Of a stretch of DNA of 56,470 nt, positions 17,682-26,664 are shown in pieces (the first letter of the stretch is position 1; every line of letters begins with the position of its first letter). A model generated the notes under the pieces. That model had not been told where the DNA came from, did no database searches, and saw only the letters and a program-made list of their open reading frames with translations. The stretch comes from an uncultured Lachnospiraceae bacterium (GTDB lineage: Bacteria > Bacillota > Clostridia > Lachnospirales > Lachnospiraceae): NCBI GenBank assembly GCA_910589635.1, contig CAJUTD010000009.1, positions 1 through 56,470 on the forward strand, written 5' to 3'. A program made the translations under genes and the position numbers.

Positions 17682-18892
17682 TCCCTATCAGCCTCCCATT
17701 CTATTCCCGCCGCATACAGCTTGCCCTTGTGAATCAATTCTCCCCGCTTGATCCAGCTTGCGCGAATTTTTCCATCCAATTCGCCCATTGCGACAAACTC
17801 ATAGAGCGGATTCAGGCGAATTTCGCCCCTCTCCATCCTATCAATTTCCATGATGGCGAGAACTCTTCTGCTGCGATCTCTGAGTTTCCCCAAATGAACC
17901 AATATGTCTATCCCCGCGGCAATCTGTGCCCGGATGGCCTGTATTGGCAAGTCCATGCCCATGAGAACCATTGTCTCCATACGGCTTATCATATCCTGGC
18001 AGCTATTTGCATGTCCGGTACTCAGGGAACCGTCATGCCCGGTGTTCATGGCTTGCAGCATATCCAAGCACTCCGCGCCGCGGATTTCCCCCACGATGAT
18101 TCTGTCCGGCCGCATACGCAATGCGGTGCGAATTAAATCCCGGATGGTTATGGCTAGCTTTCCATCTGTCCTGACGCTCCTGGTCTCCATGCGCACCAGA
18201 TTGCAAATGCCCTGTATCTGCAGCTCCGCCGAATCTTCTATGGTAATTACACGTTCTGTTTTGGGAATAAATTCTGATAATGCATTAAGAAATGTTGTTT
18301 TCCCGGAGCCTGTACCCCCGGAGATAAAGATATTGTAGCCGGCCTTCACCAGCGTTTTCAAGAATTCTGCACACTCCCGGCTGATAGATTCCCCCGCAAT
18401 CATCTGTTCCATCAAAATTGGACGCTTGGGAAACTTGCGAATGGAGACTACCGGCCCCTCCAATGCCACCGGAGGCAAAACCACATTTACCCTGGAACCG
18501 TCTGCAAGCCTGGTATCTGCAATGGGCTCCGCCTCATTAATCACCCGGTTATGGCTGCCGACCATCTGCTGAATAATGTCTTCCAGCCGCTCCCTAGAGG
18601 AAAATGACTTATCCCAGGCAAAAATTTCCCCCTGTTTTTCATAAAAAATGTGCTCTGCGCCGTTTACCATAATCTCTGTAATGTCATCCTCGCCCAGAAG
18701 TTCTTGCAGTACATCCAGCTTACGCAGAGAATGAAACACCTGCATACGCAGCTCCCGCCGCCAATTAAACGGAATTACCCGGTCCTTCGCCTGCCGGCAG
18801 ATTTCTTCATCAATGACAGCCAGCAATTCTTCCTCGTCATGTTCCCTCGTCATATCGAGCTGTGCCAATACATTTTTCCTAATCCGCTCCAC
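17678..18892 (-). CDS. tadA: TadA/CpaF-type pilus motor ATPase
   Basis: A type II/IV secretion ATPase, 404 residues from the chosen start. An N-terminal helical region leads to NGAEHIFYEKQGEIF. The Walker A is SGGTGSGKTTF, the Asp box ITIEDSAELQ, and Walker B with His box RPDRIIVGEIRG...STGHANS. It hydrolyses ATP to drive pilin polymerisation. The open frame reaches an ATG at 18979, but that start has no ribosome binding site and overlaps tadZ by 101 bases. I prefer GTG at 18892, which has GGGGG six bases upstream, a 14-base overlap with tadZ and homology beginning just there. The longer start cannot be excluded. Confidence 0.92.
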   Translation of the reverse strand: MERIRKNVLAQLDMTREHDEEELLAVIDEEICRQAKDRVIPFNWRRELRMQVFHSLRKLDVLQELLGEDDITEIMVNGAEHIFYEKQGEIFAWDKSFSSRERLEDIIQQMVGSHNRVINEAEPIADTRLADGSRVNVVLPPVALEGPVVSIRKFPKRPILMEQMIAGESISRECAEFLKTLVKAGYNIFISGGTGSGKTTFLNALSEFIPKTERVITIEDSAELQIQGICNLVRMETRSVRTDGKLAITIRDLIRTALRMRPDRIIVGEIRGAECLDMLQAMNTGHDGSLSTGHANSCQDMISRMETMVLMGMDLPIQAIRAQIAAGIDILVHLGKLRDRSRRVLAIMEIDRMERGEIRLNPLYEFVAMGELDGKIRASWIKRGELIHKGKLYAAGIEWEADRE

Positions 18893-19940
18893 ACGATACC
18901 CCCGCCAGCCTCCTGCTGAAATCTCCCATAGTTCCCCAAAGCCACTGCTGCATTTTCCCTTCTCCCGAATAAGCCTCATTACTTATAACCGGAAGTGACA
19001 AATATACTAGCTTTTGCACCAGTTCTGCCTTCTCCTGCCGTTCTACTATCTGCCGGAACTGCTGTAAGGGCGCTGCCTGCATCTCCCCCGGCTCTGTGAC
19101 GATATAGACCTTGCCGCACATCCCCAGCAGTTGGAAGAATCCGGGAAGCATCATGCCAAATTCCAGCAAAATCATGTCATAACCACTATTTTCTGACAAA
19201 AGCCCCACAAACTTCAGATAATCCTCTGCTGAAATCTCACCCAGACAGCCCCCATCCTCCGCCGGAGGAATGTAATCAATCCCCTCCATAGAATAAAGCG
19301 CACTGCCAATACAATGGGCAACATTGACATTACCTTCCAGGCACAGGTACATCACATCCAGCAAATCTTTCTCATACTCTTCGTGAAACCAGCCCTTGAA
19401 CCCGGAACATTCATGTAAATTAACGTAAAGCAGCTTCCTCTCTCTCGCCAGCGCCTGTGCAAATGTGAGCGCGAACGGCGTCTGCCAAATGCTATGCCCC
19501 GGCGAATAAATACCCACGATTTCTTTCCCTGTTCCCGACTGCCCCGGCGTCCCACCATCCCACTCTTGATATACAGAAAATATCTGTCTGAGAAGCCGGG
19601 AAACCGGTTGGTACTTATCTACCGCTGGAAGCACGCCTATGTATTCCGGTATCTGCCTTTGGCAGTCTCCATCACACAAATACATCCACAATACCTCTGG
19701 CGAATGTCTCGCTGCTTGTCCCTGCCTTAAAATTTCTTCACAGACTTGCGGCTCTTCCCAGAACCCAGCACCCAACAGAACAATATCCAAACTTTGACTG
19801 TTAAGATATTCCAGAAAACGCTCCGGTGAGCAAAAAGATACGCATCTTAGCTTTTCGCCCTTCTGTAAAGAAATCCATTCCGCCAACTTCTCCCCATATG
19901 AGCTGTCCTCATCACAGACAGCAATTAGAATTTTTCTCAA
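18879..19940 (-). CDS. tadZ: TadZ/CpaE-like localisation protein with degenerate P-loop
   Basis: A 353-residue cytosolic protein. The N-terminal 120 residues resemble a response-regulator receiver (VCDEDSSYGEKLAEWI). A MinD/ParA-like ATPase domain follows. Where the deviant Walker A should be, the sequence reads YSPGHSIWQTPFALTFAQALA, without the invariant lysines, so ATP hydrolysis is doubtful. TadZ places the pilus machine at a cell pole or site. The TTG start at 19940 overlaps the tadV stop by four bases and has GGAGG seven bases upstream. Confidence 0.82.
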   Translation of the reverse strand: MRKILIAVCDEDSSYGEKLAEWISLQKGEKLRCVSFCSPERFLEYLNSQSLDIVLLGAGFWEEPQVCEEILRQGQAARHSPEVLWMYLCDGDCQRQIPEYIGVLPAVDKYQPVSRLLRQIFSVYQEWDGGTPGQSGTGKEIVGIYSPGHSIWQTPFALTFAQALARERKLLYVNLHECSGFKGWFHEEYEKDLLDVMYLCLEGNVNVAHCIGSALYSMEGIDYIPPAEDGGCLGEISAEDYLKFVGLLSENSGYDMILLEFGMMLPGFFQLLGMCGKVYIVTEPGEMQAAPLQQFRQIVERQEKAELVQKLVYLSLPVISNEAYSGEGKMQQWLWGTMGDFSRRLAGVSCGAD

Positions 19941-20437
19941 TAAGCCACCTCCATAGCGATTGCATAGCCAATTAAAATTGCGATTGAAAAATGAATGATG
20001 TGTCGTTCTCCCTGAGATTCCTGCGGATATCTGAGCAGTCTTCCGCTTGCCAAAACTTCAAGCATATATCCCCTGAATACCTGCAAGCGTAAAATAAGAT
20101 TTCTATGAAATATCATTTTACCAAGCGACATGACAGCCGCCACTAAAAAAGATGCTGCAATTGTTGTGCAAAGCAATTGTAAACCCCAAAAACCGCCAAT
20201 CATGGAAAATAATTTGATATCGCCTGCCCCCAGGACACGCATTAGAAATAATAGATAAAATAAGATAACCGGTACAGAAACGTTGAAAAGAAAAACGCTG
20301 GCTCCCTTCACACCCGATTCCTGAATCTGAAAGAAACATCCTATTAGAAATCCGCTCACAATCAGCCGGTTACTGATTTGAAAGCTCCGTATATCCATTG
20401 CCACCGCCACGCTCAAAAGCGTAAGGCAAAGCAGCAC
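19937..20437 (-). CDS. tadV: A24-type prepilin peptidase TadV
   Basis: A 166-residue membrane peptidase with about six helices. The first catalytic Asp is in VAVAMDIRSFQISNRL and the second in GAGDIKLF, the full A24 signature. It cleaves and matures the Flp prepilin. The start is GTG at 20437 because GGGGAGG lies five bases upstream; the GTG two codons earlier is too close to that site. It is the first gene of the Tad operon, some 70 bases after the promoter. Confidence 0.9.
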   Translation of the reverse strand: MLLCLTLLSVAVAMDIRSFQISNRLIVSGFLIGCFFQIQESGVKGASVFLFNVSVPVILFYLLFLMRVLGAGDIKLFSMIGGFWGLQLLCTTIAASFLVAAVMSLGKMIFHRNLILRLQVFRGYMLEVLASGRLLRYPQESQGERHIIHFSIAILIGYAIAMEVAY

Positions 20438-20504
20438 TTTCACCTCCCCAACTTATCACCTCTCTTCGAGTTATTCTCCTGTTCGCGAATCAGTGATGTT
20501 TTGG

Positions 20505-20533
20505 ATTATAGAACATGTCTTTTTAATTGTAAA
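20505..20533 (-). promoter_or_regulatory. Sigma-A promoter of the Tad operon
   Basis: Minus strand: TTTACA (20528-20533), exactly 17 bases, TATAAT (20505-20510). No other good promoter was noticed between here and the FHA gene. Confidence 0.8.
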
Positions 20534-20569
20534 GTGACTTTGTAAAATTTTTTCATTTTTGTAAATTTC

Positions 20570-20842
20570 TCACAAGAGTTGATAGAATAAAATTCCATAT
20601 ACCAGCCCAAATCCGCTGATACCAAGGGTTCCGATTGTCAAAATATTCACTGGATTAATGCCTGCCGCCACAGAAATCCCCAAACTTTCCAGCATAGCAT
20701 TGACCGCGCAGATTCCCACAGTCCCTCCCACGCAGCGCAGAATAAACACAGATATCCAGCCTGATTTCTGTTTCATCATCCCCATAAGCAGCACAAGAGC
20801 ACAGATTCCTGCAATTGCTGCAATTCCATAATAATTTTCCAT
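20570..20842 (-). CDS. bofA: BofA-like pro-sigma-K processing inhibitor
   Basis: A 90-residue membrane protein with helices at about 5-22 and 33-50. The hallmark C-terminal segment GINPVNILTIGTLGISGFGLVYG follows. In Bacillus, BofA holds the SpoIVFB protease inactive until the forespore signals. The presence here suggests a sporulating or formerly sporulating lineage. AAGGGACAGGT precedes the ATG. It is divergent from the YaaL-like gene, which in relatives usually lies beside it near recR. Confidence 0.85.
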   Translation of the reverse strand: MENYYGIAAIAGICALVLLMGMMKQKSGWISVFILRCVGGTVGICAVNAMLESLGISVAAGINPVNILTIGTLGISGFGLVYGILFYQLL

Positions 20843-20973
20843 ACCTGTCCCTTTCTAAAATCCTCTTATCACATGTATATACTTTCTGGAAAAAATTATG
20901 ACTTTTCTGTATAGATTTGGAAGTTACTGCTTATACTTTAAGTAACAGTAATTCAAAAAGGAAAGGGATGCAT

Positions 20974-21189
20974 ATGTTTCTGATTGCAAAAAAAGAAGAG
21001 CCTAAGACAACTGCTTACTCTTTACTTTTAGATGACATAGAAAAAGCCAGATATGACCTGGCTCTCGCTTATGATAATTTTGAAAATGCCATGGAACCGG
21101 ATCTCATCGACTGCTGCATCTATCAGGTCAATGCCATGCAGATGCGCTATAAATTCCTGCTGTCGAAAGCGAAACAGTTCAGCAGCTAA
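20974..21189 (+). CDS. YaaL-like DUF2508 family protein
   Basis: A 71-residue cytosolic protein with a LLDDIEKARYDLALAYDNFENAMEPDLIDCCIYQVNAMQMRY helical core split by an Asp-Pro turn. This pattern matches DUF2508 (YaaL), commonly next to recR and bofA. Function is unknown. The start at 20974 is preceded by AAAGGG; an ATG six bases earlier (20968) is also possible. A long stem-loop at 21206-21255 follows. Confidence 0.72.
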   Translation: MFLIAKKEEPKTTAYSLLLDDIEKARYDLALAYDNFENAMEPDLIDCCIYQVNAMQMRYKFLLSKAKQFSS

Positions 21190-21205
21190 CCGAACGCATG
21201 GCCAA

Positions 21206-21255
21206 TATCACATGATTCCAGCCATTTCATACAACTGTAAATGGAATCATGTGAT
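21206..21255. other. Perfect 15-bp stem-loop between converging genes
   Basis: TATCACATGATTCCA (21206-21220) pairs fully with 21241-21255. There is no T-run on either side, so it is not a textbook intrinsic terminator, though its place between two converging genes suggests it protects or ends both messages. Confidence 0.6.
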
Positions 21256-21280
21256 ACCTCCATTACAGACACAATAAACT

Positions 21281-21757
21281 TTATGCCAGAAATCCCCGGG
21301 AACCCTCTGAATCCTGAAGTGTCTCCGTCAGGCTTCCTTTCTGGTAAGTCATGCCTGCTACAACCTGCTGTGCATGGCCCATCAGCGGTTCTGAAGTGTC
21401 TTGGCGCGATGCCTCCACAAACGCATCATAAAGATTCTTCAGAACCCGCTTCGTATCCTGAAGGTTCTGAGAAGTATTCTTACATACCGCCATAGCAAGA
21501 AGCTTATTGACAAATTGGTATTCCGCATACAAGCTGCCGGCAATCTCATAATTGAAATCAAGATCGTCCATCAGTCGTCGAACCACCTGCTGCGCAAGTC
21601 CCACGTTACGCTTAAATTCTTGATAATCCCCAGTTTCATTGGCCTCAATCCCGTCATCCAGGTAAGTAAAAAGAATGTCATACATAATCACAATTAATTC
21701 ACCGCGGTTACAGCAGCTCAGCCGGCGGGTAAATTCCTGTTTCTTTTCCTGCGTCAT
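21281..21757 (-). CDS. fliS: Flagellin chaperone FliS
   Basis: A 158-residue helical cytosolic protein. The N-terminal QEFTRRLSCCNRGELIVIMYDILFTYLDDGI matches the FliS core, which caps the flagellin C-terminus and prevents early polymerisation. The start is the ATG at 21757, with GGAGG seven bases upstream. It lies 57 bases after flagellin on the same strand. The tail after residue 135 is longer than in Bacillus FliS. Confidence 0.85.
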   Translation of the reverse strand: MTQEKKQEFTRRLSCCNRGELIVIMYDILFTYLDDGIEANETGDYQEFKRNVGLAQQVVRRLMDDLDFNYEIAGSLYAEYQFVNKLLAMAVCKNTSQNLQDTKRVLKNLYDAFVEASRQDTSEPLMGHAQQVVAGMTYQKGSLTETLQDSEGSRGFLA

Positions 21758-21814
21758 CAAAATCCTCCAATATTTCCTGCTGCCACAACGGCATACGCAA
21801 TATTCTTACCAAGG

Positions 21815-23263
21815 CTATTGCAGAAGCTGCAATACCTGCTGCGGAAGGTCATTGGCCTGGGCAAGTACAGAGGTCGCCGCCTGGGTCAGAATATTGTCCT
21901 TCGTGTACTCTGTCATCTCCTCTGCCATATCCACGTCCTCAATTCTGGACAACGCCTGCGTCATATTTTCCTCCGTCAGCTCCAGGCTGTCTACCGTATA
22001 ATCCAGACGGTTCTGGTAAGCTCCGATACTGGACCGCGTCTCGCTGACCTTGGCAATTGCTTTGTCAAAGCTTGTAATCGCCCGGTCTGCACCAGTTACG
22101 GTACATACATTCACTTTATCAATATATAATGTCTGAGAAGATATCTCAGGAATACGCACGTCCATGGTCTGGTTCTCATTGGCGCCAATTTGCAGCGTCA
22201 TCGGCCCTAAATCCGCCACCTCAAGGTTTACGGTGCCAATCGTTCCCGGCTCTACCTCAAACTTCATCTGGAAGCCGCCACGGTCTGTAATTGTCACATA
22301 ACTGCCCTCGGTCAAAATCGTAGCCTGTGTACCGAATCCCTCGTCTGTAGAAGCAATATTAATCTCAACGTCTTTGCCGACAGTGGTAGTATCTGTGCCG
22401 ATCCCTAAAAATGCAGCCAAATCAGCATTATCACACTTTACACTCATCTCCGTACCGTTTCCATATTCTGAGGAAACAAATACAAGATTTCCACCGTCTT
22501 TCACACTGCTCGGCACATAAAAGCCATCTTCCGGCTCTCCGGTCTTATCCGACAAATCCCCGACAAGCAACAGGTTTACTTCCCCCAGCTCTGCCCCTTT
22601 ACGCATCTTCTCGTAAACTCTCTCAAATGACTCGCCTTCTTCAATCTCTACTTCCACGCCATTGATGACAACAGTTCCACTTGCTCCCGCCGGCACTGTA
22701 GAAGCGGCTGTCAGAGGCTGGCCTCCCTCTATAATTGCCTGCTCGGCATCTGCGGTAACTTCCACAGAATACATATTGGGAATCACGGAATCAGAAATAT
22801 CAATGCGCTTAATTCCACGGTTATCTGGATAAACTCTCTGATCGAGCGTGCCGTCCAATAAATGTTTCGTATTGAACTCCGTGTCCCTCGAAACACGGTC
22901 AATTTCCTCTCGCAGAGAAGCAATCTCTAACTGAATGGCCTCCAAGTCGTCCGGTGTGTTCGTGCCGTTTGCCGCCTGGACGGAAAGCTCACGCATCCTC
23001 TGAAGCATCTCATGCACTTCACTCAACGCACCGTCGGCTGTATCTATAACGGAAACACCATCCGAAGAATTTCTTGACGCCTGAGCCAATCCTTTAATCT
23101 GTGTCTTCATCTTGCTGGAAATCGCCATGCCTGCTGCATCATCTGCCGCACGGTTAATCCGCAAACCTGTGGATAAACGCTCAACAGACTTAGACAGGCT
23201 GCCCTCTGCCTGTAATAATCTTTTATTGGCTACCATAGACGACATATTGTGATTGATTTTCAT
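21815..23263 (-). CDS. fliC: Flagellin
   Basis: A 482-residue flagellin. The N-terminal D0/D1 coil (MKINHNMSSMVANKRLL, SKSVERLSTGLRINRAADDAAGMAISSKM) and the C-terminal coil ending ATSVLAQANDLPQQVLQLLQ are canonical. They bracket a central insert (residues about 160-380) that carries a flagellin IN-type beta motif (TVVINGVEVEIEEGESFERVY). The protein is exported through the flagellar type III route. AGAGAGG supports the ATG. The insert is the surface-exposed, fast-evolving part and probably an immune target. No clear sigma-28 site was found immediately upstream. Confidence 0.97.
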   Translation of the reverse strand: MKINHNMSSMVANKRLLQAEGSLSKSVERLSTGLRINRAADDAAGMAISSKMKTQIKGLAQASRNSSDGVSVIDTADGALSEVHEMLQRMRELSVQAANGTNTPDDLEAIQLEIASLREEIDRVSRDTEFNTKHLLDGTLDQRVYPDNRGIKRIDISDSVIPNMYSVEVTADAEQAIIEGGQPLTAASTVPAGASGTVVINGVEVEIEEGESFERVYEKMRKGAELGEVNLLLVGDLSDKTGEPEDGFYVPSSVKDGGNLVFVSSEYGNGTEMSVKCDNADLAAFLGIGTDTTTVGKDVEINIASTDEGFGTQATILTEGSYVTITDRGGFQMKFEVEPGTIGTVNLEVADLGPMTLQIGANENQTMDVRIPEISSQTLYIDKVNVCTVTGADRAITSFDKAIAKVSETRSSIGAYQNRLDYTVDSLELTEENMTQALSRIEDVDMAEEMTEYTKDNILTQAATSVLAQANDLPQQVLQLLQ

Positions 23264-23368
23264 ATTGTATACCTCTCTTCTAAATTTACTGTGAATTAGT
23301 GCAAAATATCATACGCTAAATGCGCTCTGTTATCTCACTACAGACGCAGTTTCTATGTGTCATTACCG

Positions 23369-26300
23369 CTATATCTTCTGCCCTAACTGTTTCATTTCCT
23401 CCAAAAATCCTTTGGCTATGCCATAGAGCGTCTTAGTTTGTACCTGGTAGGGCTCCGACTCTGTATCAAGTCCGGCCGTATTTCCCGTCCTGCCTCCTAC
23501 AAAACGGTTCAAATCCAGATCCTCACTGTAAACATAATCCATCGCCTGGGAATTTCCCTGCTCCGGCTGTTCATTCACGCTGCCTGCCTGATTCTTTAAT
23601 TCCTCTATGGTTCGGTAAGAGTCAGAGACAACATATCCCTTGATAGAATCCTCCTGTACCTGGAATCTTGCCGCCACTTTCCCAAGCTTCGGCGTCTCAA
23701 ACAATACATCCACTCTGCCACGCTCCTCCTTGCCACGGACAATTTTGAGCTGTACATTTGTCAACTCATCTGCCACCATGACAGGAATCGCATAATACTC
23801 ATCTTTCGCCATCTGGGTACCAAGCGCTATCTGCTGGCGCAAAAGTTTCATATCCCGCAAATCCACGCTCGTGACGCCCTCTGCGTCCTCCATCGTCCTC
23901 ATGACATTCTCTGCCACATCCGCCAACTCTTTCTGGGCCTTGGCCATTTCCTCCGGCGCACTTATGGCTTCTCCGAATTTCTCTATGACTGCTTCTTTTG
24001 CCTGCTCTAAATCAGGTGTTTTCTCACTATTTTCCCGCGCAAACAAACTCTTAAAAATGCCTCCCCGCGGATTTAACAGCTGATTCGCTGCCATAATGTT
24101 ATAAGCGGTCACAGGCATATCATGCCCCGCTAAAATCTGCAACACTTGTGCTTCTGCCTGCTTAGCCTGAGAGAACTCTGCCAGCTGTTCCTGATAATAA
24201 GCTTCCTCGGAAGCCGCATCCGCCGGCGTACCCCGAAGCTGCCACAATAATTCTTCCGGTGTCATATCTTCCACGGAACCCTGCGCCTGCTGCATGCCCT
24301 CCGGGGTAGCATAATGCAGCGCTTCCTTTGCACAATCCGTTTGATAGGCCGCCTCAATCTGCTGGGAAATACTCAGTCCCTGCGTATTCAGGCTCTCAAT
24401 TTCTCCAAAATTATCATCTACAGACACATTGATTCCCGGATTACGGTTCGTGCGCACCGCAGTCAGCAGATTCTTCATAGAGAGCTCCGCTCCCTGCTGC
24501 ACCAAAGCGCCAATCACAGCGCCGTCGGTCTTATCAATCTGGTTGAGCATACGGTAAATTCCTATGTAACTGTCTCTCTCCTGCTCCGTAATCTCCTGCC
24601 GATGCTCCAATTTCCATAGATACTTGCTAAATTTATCTTCATCGCCCGCATCCAGACGGTTCTTAATCTCCTCAGCCTTCATGTTGAGCTCATCTATATT
24701 CATTTCTAAGGGATTAACGCCCTCGCGGATCATCTCCATCACCACGGATGGGGACAGGTTCTGCATCACATTCTGCACTTTCTGGTCAGCCGCCTTCATC
24801 TGCATCACGGATTCTTCATTGATCGCCATCTCATTGTAAGCCAGGATGCGCACTGCCCTGCGGTTCGCCTCCGTAAGTTCCAGATCAAGATCTTCGAGAA
24901 TATCGTCCACATTGCGGAAAGCCTTGTGAATCGAATCGCCCAAATCTGCACGCGGCGCCGTCTGTAATGTCTCGTATGCCTCCCCGGCGCGATCCATCTG
25001 CGCCTGTTTGGACATACCTGCCTCATGTATCGTATTAATCGTATCTTCTGCCGTCTTAACGTTACCCAGAATATAGGCTGGAACACCTCGCATCTCCTGG
25101 GATTTCGTCATTGTGTCACTGAATATGCCTGTATTTTCCTGCGTAGGCTCAATACCATTCCCACTGAGCAGACTGGCATAATATGCATTTTCCTGTTCTT
25201 TTAACTGATCTACCAATTCTTCCAACGGCTGTGTCTCCACGGAAACACCCTGCCTTAACAGCGCGTAATTGGCCTGAGCCGTCATTGCCAGGCGCGTCTC
25301 TTCCAACTGGCGTTTTGCCTTGAGAAATGCCAAATCTTCTTTGGCATATTCGGGAATCTCTGCCGATTTAGCCGTCTGTCCTTTGCCCTGGCCGGCTGAT
25401 TGTGCCCCCTGCTGCGCCGCATAATTTGCCGCTGCCTCAAGGCTCTCAATCGTAAGGGGCATACCTTTTTCCACCACACTCCAGACATCGGCGTCCGTGG
25501 CATTTTCTATTACCTGCGCCGCTGCCTGCGCGCGCTCCATATTGCTGTAACCATCCAAAATCACTGCATCCTGGGGACGTCTGCCTTCTGCAATTGCCTG
25601 CATGGCCGCATCCAATACCTGGCCTGGTTCCGGTGGAAGCTGCATATCCTTCAGATCCATAACGTAATTCAAGTTGTCTGCCGTCAAAGGAATCTGATTC
25701 TCTATCATCCACTGGCTTGTCATCAAAGTCGTTTCATTCACAGATAACCCCGCCTGCATAATTACCTGGCTGATTTGATCTTTAAGCCCAGCGTCAAGCG
25801 TAATACCCGCGCCCTGGTTCGGCATAGTTCCACTGCTGTGCTGCGCCTTATAGAGGTTCTCAACTGTCGGGTCAAGTTCATTATCCAACATATATTTTAC
25901 TGCCTCATCGCTGCATGAGGTAAGATCTGCCGCCTGTTCCAACGTCTCCTGGACATCTGTGACATTCTCTTCTGTAGCCGGCAGATCAGTCTCCCGCATG
26001 GCCGCTTCTATCTGCCTGGCCGCCGCTGCGCTCCCGGTTATCTGCTCTAACATCTCACTGTCCGGGGTATCGCCGAACACGCTGATATCCACACCCGCCT
26101 TAGCCAGCTCCATCTTAATCTTATCCATCTCCGTCACAACAGCTTCTATCTCCGTATCATTGAGGGAGAATCCGTCATCTTCCATCTTCCCGCAATCCGA
26201 AGGTGTAGCTGTATTCGCCACAATCTGCATCTTTTTCTGAAGGAGCTGTGCTTCCATATTCTCCGCCTCCTGGCGTATTTCGTCTAACTGGGAGTCGCCG

Positions 26301-26476
26301 GCAATATGGGGAACTTCCACTGTTGTCTGTTGCACGGCCCTTACCTCTCCCGAATCTTTTACGACCTGCTGCGTCGTAGTCTCCTGGACGGCTACATTGA
26401 CTTCGCCCTTGATCTCTACCCGCGTATTGGTCCTGCTCACTTCTGCTAAATTCGTGTTATCTACTCTTATGTTCAT
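23369..26476 (-). CDS. Large repeat protein, DUF6240-like, with FliK-like C-terminus
   Basis: A 1035-residue, mostly helical, acidic protein. I see at least seven copies of an imperfect unit of about 30 residues, pattern V-x-x-[ML]-[IL]-x-x-[GN]-x-P-[LV]-T-x-x-N-[LI], e.g. AVKYMLDNELDPTVENL and VWSVVEKGMPLTIESLEAA. The last 170 residues contain RVDVLFETPKLGKVAARF and then SIKGYVVSDSYRTIEELKN, which fits the FliK hook-length domain topology (Flg_hook). Its neighbours are flagellin and FliS. The start is the ATG at 26476, seven bases after GAGG. A sigma-28-like promoter lies 38-64 bases upstream. I infer a flagellar hook-length or assembly role. Confidence 0.75.
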   Translation of the reverse strand: MNIRVDNTNLAEVSRTNTRVEIKGEVNVAVQETTTQQVVKDSGEVRAVQQTTVEVPHIAGDSQLDEIRQEAENMEAQLLQKKMQIVANTATPSDCGKMEDDGFSLNDTEIEAVVTEMDKIKMELAKAGVDISVFGDTPDSEMLEQITGSAAAARQIEAAMRETDLPATEENVTDVQETLEQAADLTSCSDEAVKYMLDNELDPTVENLYKAQHSSGTMPNQGAGITLDAGLKDQISQVIMQAGLSVNETTLMTSQWMIENQIPLTADNLNYVMDLKDMQLPPEPGQVLDAAMQAIAEGRRPQDAVILDGYSNMERAQAAAQVIENATDADVWSVVEKGMPLTIESLEAAANYAAQQGAQSAGQGKGQTAKSAEIPEYAKEDLAFLKAKRQLEETRLAMTAQANYALLRQGVSVETQPLEELVDQLKEQENAYYASLLSGNGIEPTQENTGIFSDTMTKSQEMRGVPAYILGNVKTAEDTINTIHEAGMSKQAQMDRAGEAYETLQTAPRADLGDSIHKAFRNVDDILEDLDLELTEANRRAVRILAYNEMAINEESVMQMKAADQKVQNVMQNLSPSVVMEMIREGVNPLEMNIDELNMKAEEIKNRLDAGDEDKFSKYLWKLEHRQEITEQERDSYIGIYRMLNQIDKTDGAVIGALVQQGAELSMKNLLTAVRTNRNPGINVSVDDNFGEIESLNTQGLSISQQIEAAYQTDCAKEALHYATPEGMQQAQGSVEDMTPEELLWQLRGTPADAASEEAYYQEQLAEFSQAKQAEAQVLQILAGHDMPVTAYNIMAANQLLNPRGGIFKSLFARENSEKTPDLEQAKEAVIEKFGEAISAPEEMAKAQKELADVAENVMRTMEDAEGVTSVDLRDMKLLRQQIALGTQMAKDEYYAIPVMVADELTNVQLKIVRGKEERGRVDVLFETPKLGKVAARFQVQEDSIKGYVVSDSYRTIEELKNQAGSVNEQPEQGNSQAMDYVYSEDLDLNRFVGGRTGNTAGLDTESEPYQVQTKTLYGIAKGFLEEMKQLGQKI

Positions 26477-26513
26477 ATTCACGCCTCATTAATCGTTATT
26501 TTCACTATTAAGT

Positions 26514-26540
26514 ATTTCGGTAATAGTGCCAGAAAACTTA
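26514..26540 (-). promoter_or_regulatory. Sigma-28 (FliA/SigD)-like promoter
   Basis: Minus strand: TAAG (26537-26540), 15-base spacer, ACCGAAAT (26514-26521), compared with consensus TAAA-N15-GCCGATAT (3/4 and 6/8 matches). It precedes the FliK-like gene, which fits late flagellar regulation. Confidence 0.55.
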
Positions 26541-26664
26541 ATCTTTAATTTTCTCTCTAAAATTTATGTTGCAGTCCAGCCTTAAAATATATTTGTAAAA
26601 TTCGTAAATTTCTGGCAGAAACGGATATACTAATTAAAAATGTCTGTTGGGAGGAGTATGGAAC

